Part shown: positions 42,124 to 53,200 of the stretch, one piece after another
How the letters are laid out: each line of letters begins with the position of its first letter
Numbering within the stretch: the first letter of the stretch is position 1
Assembly (NCBI RefSeq): GCF_000426445.1
Contig: NZ_KE384526.1
Location: 667,213-731,212, forward strand
Length of the DNA: 64,000 nucleotides
Origin: Brevibacterium album DSM 18261
GTDB taxonomy: Bacteria; Actinomycetota; Actinomycetes; Actinomycetales; Brevibacteriaceae
Reading direction: 5' to 3'
Translations under genes and position numbers: made by a program
The notes under the pieces: model-generated
Told to the model about the DNA's origin: nothing
Databases searched by the model: none
What the model saw: only the letters and a program-made list of their open reading frames with translations

Positions 42124-43028
42124 CCGTCCTCGCCTCCGCCCGCGCGCACCCGCGCGCTTCCGGCTGTCCGCGTACGGGCGAGGGCGGCCTCGCGCACGGC
42201 CTCGGCCGCGATCCGCGAGGACCGCGGCTCGTGCACCCGCACCGCCCAGGCGCCGGCCTGCGCGGCCAGCACCGTGAGCGCGGCGGTGGCGGAGTCGCGG
42301 TCGGAGAGGCTCGCCTCCGCGGCCGCGCCCTCCGGCGCCGCGAGCGCGGACAGGAAGCGCTTGCGCGAAGCCGCGACGAGCAGCGGCATGCCCATGCCCG
42401 CGAACACGTCCAGCCGGCTCACGAGGTCCCAGTTGTGCTGTGCGTTCTTCGAGAACCCGAGGCCGGGATCGAGGATGATGTCACCGCGCCGCACACCCGC
42501 CGCGCAGGCGACCTCGATGCGCTCCTCGAGCTCGGAGACGACCTCGGCGACGGTGTCCTCGTAGTGCGGCCGCACCGACGTGTCACCCAGGTGGCCCCGC
42601 CAGTGCATGAGGATGATGGGCGCCCCGGTCTCCGCGGCGAGCCCGAGCATCCCCGGTTCGCTCTGCCCCGCGGAGACGTCGTTGACGATCGCCGCACCGG
42701 CCTCGAGAGCGGCCCGCGCCACGGTCTCCCGCATGGTGTCGACGCTGATGACGGCACCATCGCGCGCCAGCTCCCGGACCACCGGCACCACGCGGCGCAG
42801 CTCCTCGTCCTCGGCCACCCGCGAGGCGCCGGGACGGGTGGACTCCCCGCCCACGTCGATGATGTCCGCACCGCCGTCCAGCAGGGAGAAGCCGTGGTCC
42901 ACGGCATCGGCGTGGCTGTACCAGCGGCCGCCGTCGGAGAACGAATCGGGCGTCACGTTGAGGACGCCCATGATCTGCGTCCGCTCGCCGGCGGCAGGCG
43001 CCTCGAGGGAACTGCGCTGCTGCGGCAT
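42120..43028 (-). CDS. folP: Dihydropteroate synthase
   Basis: 302 residues. It joins the HPPK product to p-aminobenzoate; it is the sulfonamide target. Signatures: MGVLNVTPDSFSDGG and GADIIDVGGESTRPG near the N-terminus, NDVSAGQSEPG, DPGLGFSKNAQHNW, and the C-terminal VRVHEP. The ATG at 43028 has GGAGGTGAT directly upstream, on top of the folE stop; a longer open frame runs antisense-like into folE. The C-terminal ~25 residues are Ala/Arg/Gly-rich. Confidence 0.96.
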   Translation of the reverse strand: MPQQRSSLEAPAAGERTQIMGVLNVTPDSFSDGGRWYSHADAVDHGFSLLDGGADIIDVGGESTRPGASRVAEDEELRRVVPVVRELARDGAVISVDTMRETVARAALEAGAAIVNDVSAGQSEPGMLGLAAETGAPIILMHWRGHLGDTSVRPHYEDTVAEVVSELEERIEVACAAGVRRGDIILDPGLGFSKNAQHNWDLVSRLDVFAGMGMPLLVAASRKRFLSALAAPEGAAAEASLSDRDSATAALTVLAAQAGAWAVRVHEPRSSRIAAEAVREAALARTRTAGSARVRAGGGEDG

Positions 43029-43033
43029 GCCGA

Positions 43034-43596
43034 TCACCTCCGGAGGATGAGGCTCATCGCCTCGGAGCGCGAGGCGGCGTCGCGCAGCTGCCCGCGCACC
43101 GCCGAGGTGATGGTCGAGGAGCCGGGCTTCTTCACCCCGCGCATCGACATGCACAGGTGCTCGGCCTCGATCACGACGATGACGCCGCGCGGCTCCAGAT
43201 GCTCCATGAGCGCATCCGCGATCTCCGTGGTGAGCCGCTCCTGCACCTGCGGCCGCCGCGCGTAGACCTCGACGAGCCGGGCGAGCTTCGACAGGCCCGT
43301 CACCCTCCCCTCGGCCCCGGGGATGTAGCCGATGTGCGCGGAGCCGTGGAAGGGAACCAGGTGATGCTCGCACGTGGAGTACATCGCGATGTCGCGGACG
43401 AGGACCATCTCGTCGAACCCGATGTCGAACTGGGTCCCGAGCACGTCACCGGCGTCCTGGTGCAGACCCGCGAACGACTCCGCATAGGCGCGGGCCACCC
43501 GTGCCGGGGTCTCCAGCAGCCCCTCCCGGTCCGGATCCTCCCCCACGGCGGCGAGGATCTCCCGGACCGCCGCTTCGATGCGTGCGTGATCGACGC

Positions 43597-43600
<4 letters not shown>
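43034..43600 (-). CDS. folE: GTP cyclohydrolase I
   Basis: 188 residues. First enzyme of folate synthesis, opening GTP to dihydroneopterin triphosphate. Zinc-ligand region [10 protein letters not shown] with the preceding Ser/Thr-Cys (MYSTCEHH), [34 protein letters not shown], and a late [11 protein letters not shown], which supplies the third ligand. GTG/ATG-type coupling: the ATG overlaps the ftsH stop by 4 nt. Confidence 0.97.
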
Positions 43601-45807
<2,207 letters not shown>

Positions 45808-45952
45808 GGATCCTCTCTGGGGCATGAGGGTGGGGCGAGCCCGGCAAGACTAGCCGGTGCACATGTGGGCCGTCTGCCAGGCCCGGGCGGTGCGGTGCCC
45901 GTGCATGGTCCGGCGGCCGGACGCTGCGCGGCGCCCGGTTCCGCTGAGCGGC

Positions 45953-46504
45953 TCAGCTGTAGACGTGCGGGGCGAGCGTCGCGACGAAGGGAACGTTGCG
46001 ATAGCGCTCCGCGAAGTCCAGGCCGTATCCGATCACGAACTCGTTGGGCACGTCGAAGCCCACGTACTTGACGTCGATCTCCACCTTCGCCGCCTCCGGC
46101 TTGCGGAGCATGGTGCAGACCTCCACGGAGGCCGCGCCGCGGGACTTGAGGTTGGCCAGCAGCCACGACAGCGTCAGACCGGAGTCGATGATGTCCTCGA
46201 CGATGAGCACATGCTGGTCCTTGAGGTCCGTGTCCAGGTCCTTGAGGATGCGGACCACGCCGGAGGACTTGGTGCCGGAGCCGTAGGAGGACACCGCCAT
46301 CCAGTCCATGCGCACCGGCAGGTGCAGCTCCCGCGCCAGGTCCGCCATCACCATCACCGCGCCCTTGAGCACGCCGACGAGGAGGAGGTCCCTGCCCCGG
46401 TAGTCGCGGTCGATGTCCGCGGCCATCTCCTGGAGGCGGTGCTTGATCTGCGCCTCCGTGGCATGCACCGTCGTGATGTCGTCGCCAAGGTCCTTCTCGT
46501 CCAC
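45953..46504 (-). CDS. hpt: Hypoxanthine-guanine phosphoribosyltransferase
   Basis: 183 residues, normal size. It salvages hypoxanthine and guanine with PRPP. The PRPP loop [18 protein letters not shown], the early [43 protein letters not shown] and the late [29 protein letters not shown] are all present. GTG start at 46504 with AGGAG upstream. In most relatives tilS lies directly upstream in the same orientation; here the popT gene intervenes. Confidence 0.96.
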   Translation of the reverse strand: MDEKDLGDDITTVHATEAQIKHRLQEMAADIDRDYRGRDLLLVGVLKGAVMVMADLARELHLPVRMDWMAVSSYGSGTKSSGVVRILKDLDTDLKDQHVLIVEDIIDSGLTLSWLLANLKSRGAASVEVCTMLRKPEAAKVEIDVKYVGFDVPNEFVIGYGLDFAERYRNVPFVATLAPHVYS

Positions 46505-46908
46505 CTGTCACTCCTCATGCGAACCTGTACGCGCAGCCCGGTCTGCCCGCCGCATCCCGTGCGCACCTGCCTGGTGCTCGTGTCTGCCCGTGCTCGTTGC
46601 TGCGCGTGCTCGTATCTGCTCGAATCCTCCCCAACTCTAGCGCGGACCGCGGACACGGCAGCTCCGCCCCGGACGAATCCCCCTGCCGCGGATGCGCGCC
46701 CTCCGTCGCGGACGCGGACTCGGCGTCCCGGGTGCGATCTCCGCCGGGGATGCGCACCCGCCGTCCCGGGCACTGCCTCAGCGCCCCGGGGGCGATCGCG
46801 GCGACGGAGCACTACTGCGCCTAACCCCGGCCGCCCGCACAGGCGTTCCGCAGCGAGACAGGGAATAATGTTCTCCCGCATCCCCGCCCGCCATCCGAGG
46901 ACCTCTCT
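46505..46908. other. Divergent spacer between hpt and popT
   Basis: 404 bp with no convincing gene. Contents: the hpt ribosome-binding site, three tandem 16-bp repeats at 46574-46621, scattered words of the GGACGCGGAC type, and at 46866-46871 a TAATGT that may be the -10 of popT. I see no tRNA or hairpin of note. Confidence 0.6.
46574..46621. repeat. Three tandem 16-bp repeats
   Basis: Units starting at 46574, 46590 and 46606, each beginning GTGCTCGT and followed by a variable base and TCTGC-like end. They sit about 70 bp before the hpt start, in the likely promoter/leader of hpt. Confidence 0.65.
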
Positions 46909-47880
46909 GTGACCAGCACCGCACACCCCGCGAACGAACCGGCACCCGACCCCGCGCACGGCGCGGACCCGCAGCACGCAGCGACCGCGCCGGAGCCGCC
47001 GCGGTCCTGGGCGCTGCTTCCGCTGGACCTGCTGCGCGGCTTCCTCATCGGCATCACGGAGCTCGTGCCGGGGGTCTCCGGCTCCACCGTCGCGATGATC
47101 GTGCGCGTGTACGAGCCCATCATCCGCTCCGCCGACCACGTGGTGAGCGCCGGCCGCGCGCTGCTGCGGGGACGCTCAGCCGCATTCCGCGCTGAGCTGA
47201 AAGAGGTGGACTGGCGACTCATGCTGCCGCTGGGTGCAGGCATGGTCGCGGCGATCCTCCTGCTCGCAGGGCTCCTGCACGACCTCGTGGAGGGCTATCC
47301 GCTCAGCTCGCTCGGCCTGTTCTTCGGGATCGTGGTCGTGGGCATCGCAGCACCCCTGCAGATGGTCCGCTGGCGCGGGACGCTGAGTGCCGTGCACGTG
47401 CTGCTGTTCCTCGTGTTCGCCGCAGCCGCCTTCTTCCTCACCGGCCTCGCGACGGACTCCCCCGCCGAGAACCCCTCGATGATCGCCGTGTTCCTCGCCG
47501 CGGCCGTCGCGATCTGCGCACTCGTGATCCCCGGCGTCTCCGGCTCCTTCATGCTGCTCGCGATGGGCCTCTACGCACCCACGCTGCAGGCGGTGAGCGA
47601 GCGGGACCTCGCATACGTGGGCGTCTTCGGCCTCGGCGCGCTCGTGGGGCTCGTGAGCATCGTCCGCGTGATCCGGGTGGCCCTCGTGCGCATCCCGCAC
47701 CTCGCCGCGGCCTCGATGGCCGGGCTCATGGCCGGTTCGCTGCGCGCGCTGTGGCCCTGGGAGCCGGGCGCGGACTACACCACCGGCGATGTCGTGGGTC
47801 CGCTGCTCCTCATGGTCGCGGGTGCGGTGTTCGTGCTCTTCACCCTGTGGGTCTCGCGGCGGAGCTCCCGCGCCGTGTGA
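46909..47880 (+). CDS. popT: DUF368 membrane protein (PopT-type polyprenyl-phosphate transporter)
   Basis: 323 residues, polytopic. DUF368 has been linked experimentally in other bacteria to transport of undecaprenyl phosphate across the membrane (PopT), recycling the lipid carrier for cell-wall synthesis. The two re-entrant repeat motifs are present: GITELVPGVSGSTVAMI (~45) and LVIPGVSGSFMLLAMGLY (~205). The N-terminal ~35 residues are Pro/Ala-rich. The start is GTG at 46909, with GAGGAC upstream. It is oriented against its neighbours and is bounded on the right by a long hairpin, dividing the usual tilS-hpt pair. It is near dacB, another cell-wall gene. Confidence 0.88.
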   Translation: MTSTAHPANEPAPDPAHGADPQHAATAPEPPRSWALLPLDLLRGFLIGITELVPGVSGSTVAMIVRVYEPIIRSADHVVSAGRALLRGRSAAFRAELKEVDWRLMLPLGAGMVAAILLLAGLLHDLVEGYPLSSLGLFFGIVVVGIAAPLQMVRWRGTLSAVHVLLFLVFAAAAFFLTGLATDSPAENPSMIAVFLAAAVAICALVIPGVSGSFMLLAMGLYAPTLQAVSERDLAYVGVFGLGALVGLVSIVRVIRVALVRIPHLAAASMAGLMAGSLRALWPWEPGADYTTGDVVGPLLLMVAGAVFVLFTLWVSRRSSRAV

Positions 47881-47881
47881 A

Positions 47882-47947
47882 TTCCCACCCTTCGTGCCGC
47901 TGGACGCCCCGACGTATCGGGGCGTCCAGCGGCACAAAGGGTGGGAA
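47882..47947. terminator. Long hairpin between convergent popT and tilS
   Basis: 31-bp arms (47882-47912 and 47917-47947) with one mismatch and a 4-nt loop CGTA, starting 1 nt after the popT stop. It is placed to terminate both convergent genes. Its length is well beyond a normal terminator and resembles the palindromes elsewhere in the window. Confidence 0.8.
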
Positions 47948-47952
47948 CGCGG

Positions 47953-49107
47953 TCAGGGGGACGCGGTGCGCACTTCGAAGCGCCCGCGTGTCCGCCGCAC
48001 CTCGAGCCCGCCCGGCACGGACACGCGTGCCCGCTCCTTCGCCCCGGGGACGGCGAGCTCCGACACCCTGCGCACATGGGCCGCGGTGAGCTCCTGCGCA
48101 CTCACCCCCGCGGCCAGCAGCCAGCGCCGCAGCACACGGGTCCGCACCGCCGGATGCAGGGCGGCGAGGCGCTCGCCCTCGAGGAGCTCCGATCCGTCTC
48201 CGGCGAGTTCCGCGAGGACCCGGTCCGCTTCGGCGTCGAGGAAGTCCGCGTCCTCGCGCAGGAGGTTCGCCGTACGAGCGAGATTGCCGCGCAGCCCCCG
48301 TCCCAGCTCACCTTCGAGCCGGTGCAGGAGCCTGCGCACCCGCACCCGGGCGAACTCCGGATCCTCGTTCATGGGGTCGTCCCAGACGGGCAGGCCCTGC
48401 GCCTCGCAGCTCGCGCGGGTCTGCTCCCGGGTGACTCCCAGCAGCGGCCTCACGAGGACGATCTCCCCCGCCTCGGTCGGCAGGGGGGCCAGCGGGGCCA
48501 TGCCCGCGAGCGACCGCGCGCCCGAGCCGCGCATGAGCCCCAGCAGCACGGTCTCCGCCTGGTCGTCCTGCGTGTGCGCCGTGAGCACGAGTGGCGGCAG
48601 GGCGTCCGGTGCCTCCTCGGCCCGGCCCTCCGCCTCGTCCGCCCCGTTCCGTGATGGATCGCGCTCAGGGACGGCGCCGGCGCACCCGTGCTCCCGGGCT
48701 GCGCAGGCGAGTGCGGCATAGCGCGCGTGCCGGGCCCGCGCCTCGATGCCTTCCGCCGACTCCGACAGGGGTCCCAGGCGCACGCTCACAGCCGGCAGCC
48801 CCAGCTCCCCGAGGAGGTCGACGGTCTGCCGGGCCACCTCGGCGGAGCCCTCCTGCAGCCCGTGGTCCACAGTGCAGGCGAGGAACCGCCCCTCGCCCCG
48901 GCGGTGCAGGAATGCCGCCGCCGAGGCCAGGGCGAGGGAATCGGCCCCGCCCGACACCGCGAGGAGCACAGGGGGCGGCTCAGCACCCTCAGCCGGAGCG
49001 CGGGGCAGAGGCCTCCGCAGACCGGCACGCAGCGCCGTGCGGACGGCGGCGGTGGCCGCATCGAGGCGCGGCCTGCGGATTCCGGCCCCGGCACGCCCCT
49101 CACTCAC
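47953..49107 (-). CDS. tilS: tRNA(Ile)-lysidine synthase
   Basis: 384 residues. It changes C34 of the CAU-anticodon tRNA-Ile to lysidine using ATP and lysine. PP-loop SGGADSLAL at ~50, CTVDHGLQEGSAEVA, LTAHTQDDQAETVLLGLMRGSG, and RPLLGVTREQTRASCEAQGLPVWDDPMNEDPEFARVRVR. An acidic/Ala insert (~150-178, RDPSRNGADEAEGRAEEAP) interrupts the domain. GTG start at 49107 overlapping the stop of the DUF2342 gene by 4 nt. Confidence 0.95.
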   Translation of the reverse strand: MSEGRAGAGIRRPRLDAATAAVRTALRAGLRRPLPRAPAEGAEPPPVLLAVSGGADSLALASAAAFLHRRGEGRFLACTVDHGLQEGSAEVARQTVDLLGELGLPAVSVRLGPLSESAEGIEARARHARYAALACAAREHGCAGAVPERDPSRNGADEAEGRAEEAPDALPPLVLTAHTQDDQAETVLLGLMRGSGARSLAGMAPLAPLPTEAGEIVLVRPLLGVTREQTRASCEAQGLPVWDDPMNEDPEFARVRVRRLLHRLEGELGRGLRGNLARTANLLREDADFLDAEADRVLAELAGDGSELLEGERLAALHPAVRTRVLRRWLLAAGVSAQELTAAHVRRVSELAVPGAKERARVSVPGGLEVRRTRGRFEVRTASP

Positions 49108-50267
49108 GTGCCGTTCACCCGCTCGACCCAGAGCCGGGGGCGGGCGATCTCCTCGGGCGAGGGCAGATTCTCCGGATCGGCGAAGACCGCGGCGAGGCCC
49201 GCGTGACCCGCTCTCCGCACCACAGCGCGGACGAAGGCCGCACCCTCGCGGTACTGCCGCAGCTTGGAATCCGCGCCGAGGAGGCGACCGATCGTCCCCG
49301 CCGGGCCGATCCCCGCATCGCGCCGTGCCTCGAACCGCTTCCGGATGAGCCGGAGCGAGGGGATGACCCCGGTCCCGACCGCGTCCATCACGACATCCGC
49401 ATGGCCCTCGAGCAGGCTCATGACGGCCAGCACCCGGTCGAGCGCCTCCCTCTGCGCCGGCTGCGTGAGCATGTCCACGAGCTCCGCCTCGCCCCGGACC
49501 ACCTGCGGCAGCCGGCTCAGCACCTCACCCAGCCCGAGCTGCACGCCCGGCCGGCTCCGCGCGCCTCGCCCCGGCCCCTCCTCCGGCTTCTGCTCGTCAA
49601 GCAGCTCCGCGACCTGCACCTGCAGGTGTCCGCGCAGCCACGGCGCAGCCGCGAACTGCATGCGGTGCGTCGTCTCGTGGAGGGCGACCCACAGGCGGAA
49701 GTCCCGTGCGGGCACGCCGAGCGAGGCCTCGGTCTGCGCCACGGTCGGCGCCACGAGGAGCAGCCGGCCCGCCGCAGTGCCGACGGCGCTGTCGGCCATG
49801 CTCCCGACACCCGAGGCATCTCCGCCCGAGGCACCCGCACTCGGTGTGCTCGCACCACCGGCCGCGCCCGCACCGAAGGGATCGAACTGCCCCAGCACGC
49901 GGGTCGAGAGGAGCGCGAGCACTCCGGCCAGCTCCATCGTCGTCGACAGCCTCGAGTCCTCCATCGCCGCGCGCGTCGCAGGGCTCACCACCGGTCCGAG
50001 CATCGCCGAGAGCGACTGCGCGGTCGCCTTCGCCCAGCCCGGCCGGTCCACGACCAGCACATGATCGTGCGCTGCACGGGCGCGGACGGCATCGGCGTGC
50101 TCCGGTTCCAGCCGCATCACATCGAGGACGAGGTCCACGGAGGTCTCCGCCGCCGCACGGAGCTCCTCGACCACGCCGGCCGCCTCGTCCGGGCCGAGTG
50201 CGGGCCCGCCGGGCACGAGCTCCCGGAGGCCGCGCTCCAGCAGGCGCATGTCGACGAAGGCGCTCAT
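49104..50267 (-). CDS. DUF2342 zinc-dependent metalloprotease
   Basis: 387 residues of the actinobacterial family annotated as zinc-dependent metalloprotease or coenzyme F420 biosynthesis associated. The zinc motif HETTH is in FRLWVALHETTHRMQF (~218), and the second conserved block is LLEGHADVVMDAVG. Other family segments are VVDRPGWAKATAQSL and RKRFEARR. Function is not established. It lies between dacB and tilS as in many actinobacteria. The ATG at 50267 overlaps the dacB stop (ATGA); an ATG at 50279 is in frame but less natural. A Gly/Ala/Ser insert (~135-160) interrupts the domain. Confidence 0.88.
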   Translation of the reverse strand: MSAFVDMRLLERGLRELVPGGPALGPDEAAGVVEELRAAAETSVDLVLDVMRLEPEHADAVRARAAHDHVLVVDRPGWAKATAQSLSAMLGPVVSPATRAAMEDSRLSTTMELAGVLALLSTRVLGQFDPFGAGAAGGASTPSAGASGGDASGVGSMADSAVGTAAGRLLLVAPTVAQTEASLGVPARDFRLWVALHETTHRMQFAAAPWLRGHLQVQVAELLDEQKPEEGPGRGARSRPGVQLGLGEVLSRLPQVVRGEAELVDMLTQPAQREALDRVLAVMSLLEGHADVVMDAVGTGVIPSLRLIRKRFEARRDAGIGPAGTIGRLLGADSKLRQYREGAAFVRAVVRRAGHAGLAAVFADPENLPSPEEIARPRLWVERVNGT

Positions 50268-53200
50268 GCGCACCCGCATTCCGCGATCCGGGCGAGCGCG
50301 ACGTCGAAGGCCTGACGCATCTCGCCCGCCGTGCCGGGCTCCATCTCGTCGGCCATCATCGAGAACACCAGCAGGCGCCCGTCGGCGGTGAGGACGGTGC
50401 CCGCGAGCGAGGTGACGGTGGCGAGCGTGCCGGTCTTCGCGACGACGACCCCGGCTCCGGGCCGCGAGTCCTCGTCCCGGTAGCGCTCGGCGAGGGTGCC
50501 GGACCAGCCGCCCACCGGGAGGGAGGGCGCGAGCAGCGAGAGATCCCCCTCGGATGCCGCCGAGGCCTCGATGATCGAGGTGAGGTCGTGTGCGGAGATC
50601 CGGTTGGCGTAGTCGAGGCCGGAGGTGTCGGACAGGCGGATGGAGCCCGTGTCGATGTCCTGCTCCGCGAGCGCGTCGATGACGGCTTCGGGGCCCGTCG
50701 CCGAGGTGGCCTCGCGCCCCAGCGCCACCGCCGTCTCGCGGCCCAGCACCTCGGCGACGACGTTGTCGCTCTGGCCGAGCATGAAGTCCACGACGGCCGA
50801 GACCGGCGCGGACTCCACCCGGGCCAGCTCCTCGGCGGCTCCGGGGGCCTGTGACGGGTCCGCCGTCTGCACTGCGAGGCCCTGCTCGGCGCCCGCGGTG
50901 CGCAGCGCCTCGGCGAAGGTCTCGAGTGCGACGGCGGGCGCGTCCTCCTGCCTGGGCGAATAGCGTTGGCCGGGCTGCTCGAAGGCCGAGTTCTGCATGA
51001 GCGGTGCGATCGGCGTGATGAACCCGCTGCCCACGTCAGCGCGGGCCCAGCCCTCGTGCCAGCCGCTGCCGGAGTAGCGGGAGAGGTCGGCGGAGACCGT
51101 GACCGAGGCGATGCCCGCCTCGGCGAGCGCCGCCGCCGTCTCCTGGGCGAGTGTGCCGAGGCCGGCATGGCCCATGACGGCATCCGGATCCGATTCACCC
51201 GTGCCCAGGAGGACGTCTCCGCCGCCGATGAGGTGGACCGTCGCAGGACCGTGCGCGGTCTGGGAGGCGGAGGTCTCCGCAGCGTCCTCGGCAGGGGCCG
51301 CCGCGTCGGAGTCTCCGCCAACGGCCGAGCCGGAGAGCACGGTGCGCGTGGCGAAGCGGGTGCGGGCTCCGATGGTGCCGAGGGCGGCCGCCCCCGTGAG
51401 GACCTTCGTCACCGAGGCGGGCGTGTGCGCCGTCCCCGCGTCCTGCGAGGCGAGGACCTCGCCCGTGAGCATGTCGCGGACGTCGTAGCTGTGACGGCCG
51501 GTGAGCTCCGCGTCGTCGAACACCGCCTGGATGAGCTCCTGCACGCCCTGCGGCGCGGGAGCCGAGTCCGAGAGCGGGCCGATGGCGCTCCGCCCTTCGA
51601 CCTCCGGCGCGGGCTGGGGCACCGCCTGCACCGCGATCTGCGGCTCCGTGGTGAGGACGCCCGGCACGTGCCCGTAGGCGTCGAGGGCAGCGTACCCGCC
51701 GAGCAGCACGACCAGCGCGGCCGTCCCGAACACGAGGCCACGGCGTCTGCGGGGTGCCTCTGCGGTCTCTGGTGGGCCGGAGGTGAGAGCCTCGAGTGGG
51801 TTGGAGGCGGGCGCTTCGGGCGCTTCGGGCGCTTCGGGCGCTTCGGGCGAGCCTGCGGGAGCCGGTGGCGAGGCGGCCGGGTGCGGGTCCGCGGACGGAG
51901 GCGGGTCCGCTGCGGTGGCGGAATCGTCCGCGTCCGAGGGCTCTGCGTCGTCAGCGGGTTCGGGTGCGTTGTCTGGGCCGGACTGTCCGGTGGGCTCAGT
52001 TCGCTCGGTGGGCTCAGTGGGTTCGGGCAGGCTGATGAGAGCGGCCGCCGCCGAGGCGGAATCGGCCGTCACTGATTCGCTCGGTGCCGCGTCGGCACCG
52101 TCATCTGGCGAGGCCTCTACCTGCGCTTCCGGTTCCTCGGACGACTCAGCGGTGGGGGACGGCTCCGGATCGGCCTCGGCGTCCGACACCGGATCGTCCG
52201 GGTCCGACACCGGATCGTCCGGGTCCGATTCCGAGGCCGCTCCGTCGAGCGATTCCTGCGCAGCGGGGCTGTGGCCGGAGAAGTCCCGTTCCGAAGGCTC
52301 CGGTTCCGAGGGCTCCAGTTCCGGGGGCTCCGATTCGGAGAGCTCCGGCTCGGAGAGGCCTGGTTCGGAGGATTCCGGCCCAGAGGTCGCCTCCGGATCG
52401 GCCTCGGTCGAGGCGGTCTGCTCCTGGACAGCGGATTCGGACGCCTCGGACTCCGCTGCTTCCGAGCCCGCAGAAGCTTCTGCATGAGCAGACGAAGTGG
52501 ATTCCCCCTGCGGGTCGCCTTCGTCCTCCTCCTGCAGGTCGGCCTCGTCTTCCTCCTGCAGGTCGGCGTCCTCCGGAATGACAGGTGCATCCGACGGATC
52601 GGGCTCCTCCTCGTCAAACCGGTCAGACTCTTCCGGTCCGTCAGGCTCCCCCAGCCGACCGGACTCCTCCGACTGCTCGGATTCTCCCAGTCGGCCGGAT
52701 TCTCCCGACCGCTCGGACTCTTGTGACCGGTCCGGTCCTTCACCCGGGCCAGAGTCCTCGGGCGGCTCAGACGGGCCTGAATCGACCGGCAGGTCCGCGC
52801 CCGTGACGGCGTGGGCGAAATCATCCGCCTCGCCGGCGTCGAGGTGCGCGGACACATCGAAGCCGACGGGCGCAATCGAGTCCCAGTCCAGCTCGCTCCC
52901 GTCGCCGGTGTGAGCGGCCAACTCGGCGAATTCGGTTTCTCCGGAGTCGTCCGACCGGTCTACGCCGTGAGTGTCGTCGGAGCCGCTCGGCTCGCTCTCA
53001 TGACCCGGTTCGTTCGCACCCGCCGGTTCATCGTCACCGTCATGGTCAACCACACTGCCCGATGCGCCCGCGCCTTCGCCGTCTTCGGCACCGAGGCCGG
53101 CGCCCCCTTCCCGACCTGCGGGCTCCTGCTCAAGCCTGTCCGTCGGCTCGTCCGAATGGACGGGGGCCGGCTCCCCGCCTGCCTCGGCCTCGGTGCTTGC

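Noticed and set aside
46595-46640. tRNA-like TCGAATCC word near 46617
   Set aside because: No acceptor stem or cloverleaf can be drawn around it. No tRNA gene was found anywhere in the window.
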